Part shown: piece by piece, positions 1-10,688 of the stretch
Numbering within the stretch: position 1 is the first letter of the stretch
How the letters are laid out: every line of letters starts with the position of its first letter
From: Anastrepha obliqua
Lineage: Eukaryota; Arthropoda; Insecta; Diptera; Tephritidae
Length of the DNA: 64,000 nt
Assembly (NCBI RefSeq): GCF_027943255.1
Contig: NW_026562179.1
Span: forward strand, 994,501-1,058,500
Direction of reading: 5' to 3'
Translations under genes and position numbers: made by a program
The notes under the pieces: generated by a model
Databases searched by the model: none
What the model was told of the DNA's origin: nothing
What the model saw: the letters and a program-made list of their open reading frames with translations, nothing else

Positions 1-488
1 AAAACTAACACTCTACAAGACTCTCATCATGCCCGTCCTAACGTATGGCGCAGAAGCTTGGACGATGACAACATCCGATGAAGCGACGCTTGGAGTGTTC
101 GAGAGAAAGATTCTGTGTAAGATTTTTGGACCTTTGCACGTTGGCAACGGCGAATATCGTAGACGATGGAACGATGAGCTGTATGAGCTTTACGACGACA
201 TAGACATAGCGCAGCGAATAAAGATCCAGCGGCTACGTTGGCTGGGTCATGTCGTCCGAATGGATACAAACGCTCCGCCTTTGAAAGTATTCGATGCGGT
301 ACCAGCTGGTGGTAGCAGAGGAAGAGGGCGGCCTCCACTGCGTTGGAAAGATCAGGTGGAGAAGGACTTGGCTTCACTTGGTGTGTCCAACTGGCGCCGG
401 TTAGCACGAGAAAGAAACGACTGGCGCGCTTTGTTAAACTCGGCCAAAATCGCGTAAGCGGTTATCGCGCCAATTAAGAAGAAGAAGA
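1..488 (+). mobile_element. RTE-clade non-LTR retrotransposon, 3' end (copy A)
   Basis: The frame at 29-457 encodes the C-terminal part of an RTE-type reverse transcriptase polyprotein. It starts with LTYGAEAW and contains YRRRWNDELYELY and QRLRWLGHVVRM, motifs typical of the region after the RT domain in RTE elements. The frame is open to a TAA at 455-457, and the element enters from beyond the left window edge. After the stop comes a short 3' UTR with CGCGCCAATTA at 466-476, then an (AAG)n tail, the usual RTE ending. Copies B, CE and D elsewhere in the window are the same family on the opposite strand. Whether the missing 5' part is intact cannot be judged here. Confidence 0.85.
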
Positions 489-1589
489 TTACTCGTTTGG
501 AATCTTCTTTCTGAGCGTTGCAGGTTTCTCCATATTTTAAATCATTTTATGTTCATCCAATATGAGGCTTCGTAGTTCTTTCCTCTAACTTATTGAAGCG
601 TTCTGGGAGCATTCGATGTACTTTAAAAGAAAGCTATCACCGTCAGCGAAATGGACATCAGTACAGCTTTGTACTTAAAGATTTTTTACTCCCAAAAATG
701 CGCCAATATGGTCTGTAAGACTTTTTTTTCAGTAAAATGATACCTCATGCTATCGTTATTATTAACCTCGTTAACCAATCAACCAATCAGTAAATATTGC
801 AGCCTTTCAACCAACATTAAATACGGCCTAGTGAAAAATTAGCGCCCTAAGGCTGCCTAGCTAAGATGCTTCTAATCTTATACGAGTACCTGTTAAAAAT
901 ATCTTTATATACGCCCAAATATATATTAAATTAAATTAAACTCGCGATGCACCCATCTTACACCTTCCTAAAATGTTACTGTTAAGTCAGAATGCAACAA
1001 TAAATTTAAATAAAAATATGTACGTAGGTAATAAGGATACAGATGTACTCATACAAGTAGACAAATTATACTTCAGCTTAACATTACTCACTTCTCGCTT
1101 TCTTCCCTTTCGCTACTCGACTTTTTTGTTATTTTTTTTTACCTAAGTAAGTAGAAACTTACCTATACTTACTCTAACTTTCCACTTACTGTTCTTTCGT
1201 TTCCTCTATTGTTCTTACTTTTAGTTTAAGCAGTAGTATAAGAACATTAAATAATAAAGAAAAACACTTTAATTGTTACAACGGGCTAGTGCGGTTATCA
1301 TCTTTATATTCTTAACACAGACAATATTCAAAAATTTCGCGTTCCTCAAATTGAATAATTTAGTTTCACCACAAAACAGTGTAGAAACATACAAACAAAC
1401 TCGTAACCAAATATAATATTGTATATATATATATATTGTATATGTATAGTATATATAGGTATGTATGTAATGTAATGTAATGGTGGTACGGGTTAGGCTA
1501 AAGCCTTTATGCACTGCGACCAGATTGATTTATTATGCGCACCTAATTGCTTAATTATGATTATTTAGAATACCGAGGAATCGAACCAG
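489..1589. other. AT-rich unassigned stretch with a dispersed repeat
   Basis: I see no supportable gene. Part of it is repeated elsewhere: around 1038-1070 it resembles 11505-11535 (both contain a GGATACA..ATGTACTC..ACAAGT pattern), and around 1125-1170 it resembles 13671-13720 (both contain GTAGAAACTTACCTATA). The segment near 988-1010 shares CAATAAATTTAAA with 7068-7085. This may be an old LTR or other non-coding repeat; I could not define its ends. A TA microsatellite lies at about 1422-1456. Confidence 0.45.
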
Positions 1590-2681
1590 CTCCTTAAAAG
1601 CGAGCTATTATAGGTCTTCCTCCTCTAGTATATACGAGTATACAAGCCCAGGATTCTGTGTCTCCTGTGGCCTAATGCCTCACAGTTGGTGATTAAGTGT
1701 TTCATAGACTCCTCTTCATCACAGCAGAACTTTCATAATCTGGCACTAGATAACCCTATTGTGTTAAAGTGTTTATTACAGCCAAAGGGACATGTAAGTG
1801 CTCCACAGAGTAATATGAAGCCCTTTTTATCTAGGGTTAGAGCAGCTTTTGCTGTATTTTGGCATTGAAGCTCAAAAACTTTTTGGAGTGATTAGGGCCA
1901 CTTGCACCGTTGCAGTGTTTCCTGATTTTTGTTTGGATCCATTTTTTCGTTTCCCGTTTTACGTTATTTTTGTTAAAGCCGAAAAATGGGGTTGGTCTAA
2001 TAAATAGCCCTTCTGCTCGTTTTTTGGCATACAAGTCTTTGTTCTCCTACTCCTTGGAGCGTTTTGGAACCATCTGTGTAGCATTTCTGTGAGTTATCAG
2101 TTAGCCACGTTGGGATAGTATTCCCCTTTGCCCTAGACGGGAAGATAACCTTGTATTTCTTAATAAAATTGAGTACGGGTTTCGTGTGGCCATTCGCTTG
2201 GGTCCTGCATACTGAGGTGTCCCTATGAGAAGAGAGTGCTTGCATAGTAGCTTCTTTTTGTATTGCTAAATGTAGCGGTGGCAAATTTAAAAGCGCTTCT
2301 ATACCAGCAGTTGAGGTAGTTCTCATGGCCGCCGTTATGCTTAGGCACGCAACCCTTTATAGTTTACACAGTTTTGATATAGCAGTAGTTTGATTTGTTT
2401 TAACCCAACATACCAAAGCCCCATATAGTACAATTGGTGTTACCAATAGGGTGTAGATCCCGAAGGTCATTTTAGGGTTCAGATCCCAGGATTTCCCCAA
2501 GGTTTCTCGTTGCCTTTTTTATTACTGAGTTGAGATGCAGTTTTTTATCCAAGATAATTCCTAGATATTTAACCTCTTCCTTTAGAGGTACCTCTATTCT
2601 CTTTATTCCCAGGGAGGGTATATTTAGAAACCTTTTCCTGGAAAATGGGATTATAGTGGTTTTGGAAGGGTTGATTGACAA
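1590..2681 (-). pseudogene. RT thumb, RNase H and C-terminal zinc-like motif of the LOA-type relic
   Basis: Three overlapping minus-strand frames (2472-2681, 1997-2326 and 1837-2034) read as one decayed polyprotein tail. EVKYLGIILDKK is the conserved strand after the RT palm. IEALLNLPPLHL is the usual linker. CYTDGSKTLQGVG carries the first RNase H aspartate. Near 1740-1680 the reading FCCDEEES with a following H and C resembles the CCHC motif that closes RNase H-type elements. At least two frame changes separate the blocks. The family is distinct from the elements at 17-22 kb and 31.7-34.5 kb. Confidence 0.65.
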
Positions 2682-2781
2682 TCCCTATTTTCTACACCAC
2701 TCCCAGCTCATATTTAAGGCACCCTTCATTAACTCCTTTATGGTCCTTTCATGGTTGCCTTTAATTATTACAGAAATGTAT

Positions 2782-3069
2782 GCGGCCGCTGTAGTCGAAT
2801 GGGTTGGTGCGTGACTACCATTCGGAATTCACAGAGAGAACATAGGTTCGAATCTCGACCAAACACCAAAATAAAGAAAACACATTTTTCCTCCGAGTGT
2901 ATTTCTGCCATGAAAAAGCTCCTCATAAAAATATCTGCCGTTCGGAGTCGGCTTGAAACTGTAGGTCCCTCCATTTGCGGAACAACATCAAGAAGCACGC
3001 CACAAATAGGAGGAGGAGCTCGGCCAAACACCCAAAAAGAGTGTACGCGCCAATTATATATATATATAA
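2782..3069 (+). mobile_element. tRNA-derived SINE, copy a
   Basis: The head resembles a tRNA gene. An A-box-like GTAGTCGAATGGGTTGG lies at about 2790-2806 and a B-box-like GGTTCGAATCTCG at about 2846-2858. The body includes a conserved block from GAGTGTATTTCTGCCATG to AGGAGGAGCTCGG. The copy ends in CGCGCCAATTA (3046-3056) followed by a TA repeat. Five further copies are in the window. It is inserted in the LOA-type relic in the opposite orientation. Confidence 0.8.
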
Positions 3070-3216
3070 CATATATATGTTTTATACCCTTTATTGTTAA
3101 GGGTTTGTACCAAATCGTCAGCCTGGATAGACAAGAGCGATAGTATCCCCTTTTGTGGACATGGACTCTTACACTTAGGGTAACTTGCCTCAAAGAATCT
3201 GTGATTATCCTTTGCT

Positions 3217-3914
3217 TTAGTAATATATATTGTTTACCCATTTAACTAGAAGCTTATTGCCTCCCTTTGGTAGGAATAATACCTTAACCTCCCGCCAAAT
3301 CTTAGGGACATAACCCAAACTAAGACTTGATCTGAATATTTGTACCAGAATTTGTATCATTTCACAATGCCCTTGGAGAGCAGAGTTGGAAAAATATGTG
3401 ACCCGGGTGATTTGTAGGGTTTGAATAAGTTCATTTGATTGACTGAAATGGTAGTTTACCCTTTCTTTGTACTCCATCAAGCTGGCTGCTGATTTCTGGT
3501 TTACTGCTAGAACCAGTGTTACGTTTGAGCTTCTTTCAACTCTTCTTAATGTATGTCAGATGTACGCTCGTATCTTCCGGTCTTGCAAGGACTGGGAATT
3601 GAGAAAGTACCCCACTGCGATCCGTGGGAGAGGTATCTTTGATTCCGTGGTCCACAGTGAAGCACCCTTCCATGGTATCGCGTCAGTGATAGCTGCTTTT
3701 AACCAATCCGTGGAAGCGCCATCTTACAATGCAGGACCATGTACCCTGCTTTGTAGACTGCACCATTTGAGCGCTGTTCCTCCCTCCTTGATTGAGGTAC
3801 TGGGTCCTCTGTTGGTGAGCTATTATGGCTGCTCTCGCCATTTTTGTTTTTGTTATTATTAGTTTGTATTGTGTTCATTTTGGTCCCACGAGTAAAGAGG
3901 AAAGGTTGGTTCAC
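3217..3914 (-). pseudogene. ORF1-like protein fused by deletion to an RT fragment
   Basis: Reading the minus strand from 3914, a lysine/asparagine-rich N-terminus leads into a block at about 3720-3430 (DWLKAAI, RKIRAYI, TLVLAVNQKSAASL). It resembles the conserved C-terminal domain of insect LOA-type ORF1 proteins (DUF4780-like, recognised by eye). The frame at 3217-3480 then runs directly into RT sequence with GYVPKIWREVKVLFLPKGG. The endonuclease that should lie between is absent, so a large internal deletion joined the two ORFs. One in-frame stop interrupts the ORF1 part. Confidence 0.5.
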
Positions 3915-4408
3915 TGCACTAGTGCCCCAGTAGCGCAGTAAGACACTTATTGAAATGGAGTCTTGCCTGGGCGCTCCAAGTTCGTATTTTAGTGACTAAA
4001 TACTCTTTAGCCACTCATCTATCGGCATATGTTGCTCCACCTTGGATTGGGGATTTGTGTAGAGCTTACTTTCCTGGTCACATTTTTATAGCGAGCCGCT
4101 TACTACAAGATAGACGCCCGCTTTGTCTGTTTTGGTCCACGGGGGGTATTTTACTTCCTACCTAACCTGCATATCTGCCGAGCATTCCCCTATCCGCCAC
4201 CTGGCACCGCGTCCGATGGAAGACTGGCAACTCCACATCAACAAACCAAACGGTGAACTGACGTAAAATAATACAGAAACAGAGACCTTACAAAATGAAA
4301 TATATAAAAAATAAAATAATAATTTAATAAGATATAGAACAAAATATTTATATACATTTGTGCGTATAAAACACACAATATTAAAATCTAAATTAATCTG
4401 AATAAAAT

Positions 4409-4613
4409 TCCATCCGCAATTCAGAGAGAGAACGTCGGTTCGAAACTCGGTGAAATATCAAAATTAAGAAAAAGTTGTTTTTAATGGTGGTCTCCCCTTG
4501 GCAGGCAATGGCAAACCTCCGAGTGTATTTCTGCCATGAAAAGGCTCCTCATAAGAAATATCTGAGGAGGAGCTCGGCCAAAGACCCAAAGAGGGTTTAC
4601 GCGCCAATTAGGT
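4409..4613 (+). mobile_element. tRNA-derived SINE, copy b (truncated and internally deleted)
   Basis: This copy starts inside the tRNA-like head (TCAGAGAGAGAACG, then B-box-like GGTTCGAAACTCG) and lacks the A box. It keeps the GAGTGTATTTCTGCCATG block, but part of the centre between the body and the AGGAGGAGCTCGG block is deleted. It ends with GCGCCAATTA (4601-4610) and TA-rich sequence. Confidence 0.75.
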
Positions 4614-5007
4614 ATATATGCATATACAATATATAAGTATGTAATTGAAGCATAAGCGAATTTGACTTTGTGATTGACTTCCATAGTTATTAAAGTTGCT
4701 AATAATCGTCTCACAAATTACACAAGCTTCAATAATTGGCATCTCGACTTCTTGTTACATGCAGACAAACCACGTATATACATACATACATATATACATA
4801 TTGCTTTGAGGCGAAGAATACAGTGGGACACGAGATACACGATCGCATTTCTTGTCAAATAGTTTTGCAAGCATTATGTTTGATTTTTTCGTGATTTTTA
4901 TAAAGAATCGACCAAGAATTGCTGTTTCATAAGTTCAGCCGTAACATTTTCTATATTTTTCATAAAATTTTTAACAATGTGCTAGGGTAAAAACCCTGTT
5001 TCCCTAA
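4614..5007. other. no recognisable feature
   Basis: AT-rich sequence with short (CATA)n-like stretches near 4780-4800. The short frames here show no motif I recognise and no sign of selection. Confidence 0.4.
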
Positions 5008-5009
5008 TA

Positions 5010-5550
5010 TCAGGTGTTTTTGTAAGAGCTTGAGAACTTGATAATACAAAAATGAGAAAATGGTAACACAAAACAGAAATATCTTGGGGATGATTTTTTT
5101 TATTACAATCTGTCAGATAATTTGATGCCATTAATTTTTGAATGTGATACTCGGCATATGTCCGCCGCGGCTACCAGTTATATGGTCCATTCGATCAGTC
5201 CAATATTGATTGTTAAGCGCGCTGTATGGCAATTTGCGCCCTCTTGTTGGGATCAAATGTAGTCGATTTTTATCTGATTAATTTTTGGAAACAAAAATTG
5301 AGTCAGTACGGCTCGATAGAGCTCGCTATTTGCCTTAACGGCAGCTCCTTCTAAAGAAATAAGGACCGACTATGCCGCCAGTGAACCTCTGTGAACTTCG
5401 CGAACATATTTTTTTTTTCCAAAGTAAACTTCCACAATTTGGAAGCGTTGTTCTGGCGTTAAGCGGAAATGTCAACACAGTTTGTCATTCTCAGTTGTCA
5501 AAACAAAGTTGTCGACATCAACAGTTCTCATTTGGCTAAAAAACACCCAG
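5010..5550 (-). mobile_element. short non-autonomous mariner derivative
   Basis: The ends are inverted (left TCAGGTGTTTTT, right end reading CTGGGTGTTTTT on the minus strand) and both are flanked by TA (5008-5009 and 5551-5552). On the minus strand the interior reads as remnants of a mariner transposase: LTPEQRFQIVEVYF near the start and SQQEGANCHTA, the degraded second catalytic-aspartate region, further on. Most of the transposase is deleted. The HTH start resembles the DD41D-type mariners found near 60-62 kb. Confidence 0.6.
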
Positions 5551-5749
5551 TATTTCCAGATTCGTTTTTAATATAACAACAACCATAGGCTAAAGCAGCG
5601 AACTCGAATTAAAACTATAATTTCAAAGAATGAGTAAGCCATAGTCGACTAGATTACCTGACAGTAGAAACAAAGTCCAATAGAAAGCCTAAGGCACTAA
5701 GCGAGAAACAAATCGTCAATAGCCGAAACATCATTTATTACACCTCCCA

Positions 5750-6690
5750 ACTCGCGACAACCAAAAATATTCCCAATTTAAAAATTAAGGCTGGTTGAGA
5801 GCTTAATGCACAACGATCCTACAATTCCAGATATACATAGATACTTTAATCACTTAGTATTATGTTTATTCGGTGAAGCCTTAGGCGTAGAGAAGTCCTT
5901 CCATATGTGTGAAGAGAATTATCCAAAGGCATTGGCAAGTTTGAAAAGAATATATGAAAATATATGCTAAATATTTTTAATCCCGTGTCAAAATCTTTTG
6001 AGCTATATGTCTGCAGTTTATCACTCTCTTTTATCGCTGGGTGACAATAAACTCATGTCAAATGCAATGTTGACTCAAATTGCCATATGAAAGGTTGATC
6101 GCACTAGGTGAAAGTGGAAGGAGCAAAGCTTCCGCTTTGGGCTGCATTATTGTATCGATTTTTGCTTGGATCTTCGACTCTCTAGTTACCAAAGGATAAT
6201 TCTTGTTTAACTCAAAAGCTATTAGAGATAATTATGAGTCGATTCTATTGCGGCTACACGGCAAAATTGTAAAGCTAATTTGCTAAAGCTTTCATCATTT
6301 AGCAATCCTCGATATGCAAATACAGAATCGAATACCAGCTGCCAAATTCATGGTCTCGTTAAAAATAGACTGTCTGACATCTAATCTTTCGAATTAATTC
6401 GAATAGGCCGTTTATTAAACGAGCCAATCCTCTATGATGCCAATTTTTTTTTATTAATCAAATATTTGCACTTTGTGAGGGCACCAATTAATCATGCCGG
6501 TCTAATGGCTTTGGGAGCCCTTCTGCTAGAAAGAATACAGCTTTTAAACGCTCGGGAAGCCTGTAGTCGAATTGTTAGGGAATGTATTCAATGTTTCCAT
6601 TATAAGCCAAAACTGTAAGTCGGATAATGGGTTAGCTACCCCCGATCGATTACGCCCAACTCAGCAACAAAACTAAGGCAAGGCGCTAAC
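5750..6690 (+). pseudogene. BEL/Pao LTR retrotransposon relic (gag and integrase pieces)
   Basis: The plus strand reads EENYPKALASLKRIYEN at about 5909-5960, then SLGDNKLMSNAMLTQIA around 6036-6085; both resemble the gag domain (DUF1759-type) of BEL/Pao elements. At about 6488-6618 LNAREACSRIVRECIQC reads as the zinc-binding end of a BEL integrase, preceded by an HAG motif. RT and RNase H, normally between these blocks, are missing, so this is an internally deleted relic with many stops. No LTR was identified. Confidence 0.55.
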
Positions 6691-7165
6691 GTCGGCACAC
6701 CTGTTAATCGGTGGCTCTTCGCGAGCTTAGCCACCAAAAATAGTTAACAGCCCCGGATGCTGCTTAGGGAGCTGGCAGCTTGTTTGGCGCGCGAGGTCGA
6801 AGAGTTATCTGCAGCAGAGCAGCAAATGGGCGCATACGCAGCCGTAAGTCTAACCAGGCCAACTCGTCGGCGTACGAGAAGACAACGTGCCACCTCAGCA
6901 GTAGATCTTGGATAAAATAACCACAACACTTCCGGAGTGGGCGGCAAAATTCGCCACTAGGTCTGAAAACGTGAGACAACCTACCTCCAAGTTCGCTGTG
7001 CTACCGATGGAAAACAAAAATTTATGGATTTTGCAACTTTCAAGACGGCCGGTTTCATGTCAAAACGCAACAATAAATTTAAACAATATATAAAAAATTA
7101 AAAACAAAAATTTAAATATATTAAACGTAATGAAGTAAATCAAATAATCGAAGTAATTTTTTACT
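6691..7165. other. unassigned, possibly the decayed end of the BEL/Pao relic
   Basis: The plus-strand frame at about 6750-6860 has a run rich in alanine, glutamate and arginine that follows the BEL-like integrase fragment, but I cannot assign it. 7075-7165 is AT-rich and leads into the 3' tail of RTE copy B. Confidence 0.3.
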
Positions 7166-7675
7166 GCTTCTAATTGGCGCGATAACCGCTTACGCGATTT
7201 TGGCCGAGTTTAACAAAGCGTGCCAGTCGTTTCTTTCTCGTGCTAACCGGCGCCCGTTGGACACACCAAGTGAAACCAAGTCCTTCTCCGCCTGTTCTTT
7301 TCAACGCAGAGGAAGCCTTCCTCCACCTCTGCTTCCACCAGCTTGTACCTCACCGAATATTTTCAGAGCCGGAGTGTTTGTATCCATTCGGACGACATGA
7401 CCCAGCCATCGTAGTCGCTGGATCTTTATTCGCTGCGCTATGTCTATGTCGTCGTCAAGCTCATACAGCTCATCGTTCCATCGCCTACGATATTCGCCGT
7501 TGCCAACGTGCAAAGGTCCAAAAATCTTACACAGAATCTTTCTCTCAAACACTCCAATCGTCGCTTCATCGGATGTTGTCATCATCCACGCTTCTGCGCC
7601 ATACGTTAGGATGGGCATGATGAGAGTCTTGTAGAGTGTCAGTTTTGTTCGTCGAGAGAGGACTTTACTGCTCAG

Positions 7676-8659
7676 TTATCTACTTAGTCCAAAGTAGCAC
7701 TTGTTGGCAAGAGAGATTCTACGTTGGATTTCCAGGCTGACATTGTTATCGGTGTTAATGATGGTTCCTAAATAAACGAAGTCTGGTACAACCTCGAAAC
7801 TATAACTGTCTACAGTGACGTGGGTGCAGATAAGCGAGTGCGCCGACTGTTTGTTTGATGACAGGAGGTACTGCGTTTTGTCCTCGTTCACCACCAGACC
7901 CATTCGCTTTGTCTCTTTACTCAGTTTGGAGAAGGCAGAACTAACAGCGCGAATCTTAAGACCGATGATATCGATATCATCGGCATACGCCAACAATTCG
8001 ACGCTCTTATAAAATATTGCGCTTGAGCGATTCAGTTCTGCGGCTTGTACAATCCTCTCCAACATCTGGTTAAAGAAGTCACACGACAGCGAGTCACCCT
8101 GTCTGAAACCTCGTGTGGTGTCAAATGGCTCGGAGAGATCCTCCCCAATTCTGACGGTGCTGCTGGTGTTGCGCAACGTGATCTTGCAAATACGTATTAG
8201 TTTTGTGGGGATACCAAATTTAGATATCCCGGCATACAGATAACTCCTTTTCGTACTGTCGAATGCAGCTTTGAAGTCGACGAAAATATGGTGTGTGTCG
8301 ATTCTCCTTTCGTGCGTCTTTTCCAAGATTTGGCGTATTGTAAATATTTGGTCGGTGGTAGACTTTCCAGGTCTAAAGCCACACTCATAAGGTCCAATCA
8401 GTTGGCTGAAGGTGGGCTTCAGCCTTTCACACAATACGCTCGCTAGAACCTTATAGGCGATATTTAGAAGACTAATCCCGCGGTAATTCGCACAGATTGT
8501 AGGATCATCCTTCTTATGGATTGTGCAGAGCACTCTTAAATTCCAATCGGTAGGGATGCTTTCATCCGACCATATTTTGCATAGAAGCTGATGCATGCAT
8601 CTTACCAGCTCCTCGCCGCCGTGTTTGAATAGCTCAGCCGGCAGACCGTCGGCGCCCAC
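7676..8659 (-). CDS. RTE reverse transcriptase domain (partial polyprotein)
   Basis: This 327-codon open stretch is the best-preserved RTE RT in the window. It starts in the fingers (DGLPAELFKHGGEELV), continues through NYRGISLLNIAYKV, the FVDFKAAFDS motif with the first catalytic aspartate, RQGDSLSC, and the catalytic LLAYADDIDIIG. It ends after YLGTIINTDN. A stop separates it from the C-terminal frame at 7301-7618, so the polyprotein is broken. The annotated start is simply the first in-frame start codon; the real ORF begins far upstream in the endonuclease. The product would copy RNA into DNA at a nicked target site. Confidence 0.85.
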   Translation of the reverse strand: MGADGLPAELFKHGGEELVRCMHQLLCKIWSDESIPTDWNLRVLCTIHKKDDPTICANYRGISLLNIAYKVLASVLCERLKPTFSQLIGPYECGFRPGKSTTDQIFTIRQILEKTHERRIDTHHIFVDFKAAFDSTKRSYLYAGISKFGIPTKLIRICKITLRNTSSTVRIGEDLSEPFDTTRGFRQGDSLSCDFFNQMLERIVQAAELNRSSAIFYKSVELLAYADDIDIIGLKIRAVSSAFSKLSKETKRMGLVVNEDKTQYLLSSNKQSAHSLICTHVTVDSYSFEVVPDFVYLGTIINTDNNVSLEIQRRISLANKCYFGLSR

Positions 8660-9370
8660 GGCTTTATTGTTCTTAAGCCGCTTTATCGCTATTCTCTCCT
8701 CGTTATGATGGGGTAGCGGAACGACAATTCCGTCGTCGTCGATTGGGGTATCGGGATCTTCATATTCTCTGTGACATGCGCAGCTGTCACTGTTTAACAG
8801 ATTCGAGAAGTGTTCCCTTCATAGTTTAAGAATGCTCTGGATGTCACTCACCAGACCGCTGTCTTTGTTCTTACTGGAAAACGCCCCGGTCTTAAATTCT
8901 TCTTTAAGCCGCCGAACTTCCTGGTAAAATTTTCGGGCGTTGTTCCTATTGGCCAGCATCTCAAGTTCCTCGCTCTCACGTATTTCGGCCCCTTATTTCT
9001 TCTTTCGGATAATACGTCTGTCTTCCTTTCTTAGCTCTCGGTAGCCCTCCCAAATGGCTCGCGTTGCGCCCGATCGTCGCGTGGCTGTTTAGGCGGCATC
9101 CTTTCTTTCTGCGGCAGCATGACATTCCTCGTCATACCAACTGTTTTTTCGGGCTCTCCGGAATCCGATTTCTTCTTCGGCCGCGGTACGTAAGGAACAA
9201 GAAATGTTGCTCCATTGCTCGTGCATGCCGGTTTGTTGGGCAGTGCTCTCTGAAAGCAGGAGTGAGAGTCGAGGGGCGAATCTTCTGGCTGTCTGTTGTG
9301 ATTGCAGCTTTCCGATGTTGAACATTCTTTGCGTAGGTAAATGTAGAGTAGAATGGGGTAAGATAGGTAT

Positions 9371-9753
9371 GGGGGCACAATAGGTAGGTGGCGTTTTCGT
9401 CGCACTGTTTTTGCAGAGGTCACTCGTCTTATGTGAATTGAATACGTGGTGGGGAACAATGTTCGCGACTGTCATTTCGGCCGTCACCATTGATTAGTTA
9501 TCCTAGTTCTGGCGTCGTTTAGTTTTTTGTGAGCTTTTCTCCGACATAACATTTTTTTTTATTCTACGGTGCAGTGCATTTAATGTATGTAAATATTTGT
9601 CAAGTGAGTTTTATTTTACGTAGAAAATAATGCTGAACACGAATAATGTGTTAGTTTTTTGATAGTTTTGTTTTTAAAAAAAATATCGACACTAACATAA
9701 AACATGTGCTTGGGGACACTATAGGTCAGCCGTCTGGGGGCATTATAGGTCAC
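9371..9753 (+). repeat. subterminal repeat motifs of the pogo-like element, left side
   Basis: GGGGGCACAATAGGT at about 9371, GGGGACACTATAGGTCA at 9712-9728 and GGGGGCATTATAGGTCAC at 9736-9753 repeat a common core. An inverted copy is at 10781-10801 near the right end. Multiple subterminal copies may be transposase-binding sites; this is inferred from position only. Confidence 0.6.
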
Positions 9754-9798
9754 TACTTTTAATTGAGTAAAATAAATTTTAATTGTTTTTGCAGCAAA

Positions 9799-10688
9799 AT
9801 GGTGCGTAATTAAGTGCGAAAAACGCCGAAACGAAGTGAAGAGGACGTAAAAAGCGCAATCGTGGCAGTCCGAGATGGCGCTAGTGTTCGATCAGCCTCT
9901 AAACAATTTAAAATTCCGTTCGAAACATTACGTGCTCGCGTGATAGGAAAGTGCTCGTCATCAATAGAATTGCTGGATTAGACTTTTGTAAGAATAATAA
10001 TATTGAAGTATTAGCTCTACCTCCGCACACCAGCCATCGTTTGCAGCCTCTCGATAGAGCAGTATTTGGGCCGCTCAAAACTTATTTTGACCATTCCTGC
10101 AAGGCGTGGATGTTAAATCATTCCGGCATTCCTATTACCATCGACCGAATAGCTAAACTGGTAGCTGAACCCTTGTTGAAAGGTGCTTCCAGCATGAATA
10201 TCATCGCTGGATTCAGATCAACTGGCATTTGGCCATTTAATCGTGACATTTTTTCGGAAGATGATTTCACGCCAGCATTCGTAACTGATCGTCCGTACGA
10301 GGACGAACCAGATCAAGAGGCTGGTCCATCGAATGGCCATGAAGAGCCTGTTTTATCGAATGCCGATCAAGAGCCAGATCGATCGAAACTCGACCTATTA
10401 ATTCCAATTGAGGACATTCGACCGTTTCCTTAAGCTCCACTGCACAAACCATTAAATCGAGGCCGGAAGCGACGTAAAGCTGCACTTCTCACAGTAGAGG
10501 TGATGCTAGAGTCATTACGCGCTGAGCAAGCAGCTGCAGCTCAGAAGAAATCGGACGCGGAAGCAAAAAAACAATTTGCCACCGAAAGAAAAAAAGAAAG
10601 AGAGGCTGCAGAGAGGCAGAAGCTCATACAAAAACACCAAAAATTGACCAAAGAAGAGAAGAAAAATGAATTAAAGAAAAAATCCTAA
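9799..10688 (+). pseudogene. pogo/Tigger-like transposase, deleted
   Basis: From the ATG at 9799 the frame reads a helix-turn-helix of the pipsqueak type (EEDVKSAIVAV, SVRSASKQFKIPFETLR), with a stop at codon 5. At about 9945 the frame jumps to the C-terminal half of a DDE domain: DFCKNNNIEVLALPPHTSH, LQPLDRAVFGPLK and GFRSTGIWPFNRDIF. An in-frame TAA at 10431-10433 interrupts a lysine- and alanine-rich tail that ends at 10688. The first catalytic aspartates and their surroundings are lost with the deletion. No function remains. Confidence 0.85.

Larger units (their letters stand above)
1590..4240 (-). mobile_element. LOA-type (RNase H-bearing) non-LTR retrotransposon relic, internally deleted
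   Basis: The relic is read on the minus strand. From its 5' side it holds an ORF1-like protein (about 3914-3440), a short RT N-terminal piece (about 3400-3220, with WREVKVLFLPKGG), the RT thumb region (about 2681-2472, with EVKYLGIILDKKL), an RNase H start (CYTDGSKTLQGVG near 2080) and a C-terminal cysteine/histidine motif (about 1740-1680). Endonuclease and much of the RT are missing. The presumed 5' UTR (4150-4230) resembles the 5' end of the two LOA-type copies at 22 kb and 42.9 kb in its CTATCC-CCACCTGG segment. A SINE sits in the middle (2782-3069). Stops and frameshifts make it non-functional. Confidence 0.7.
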
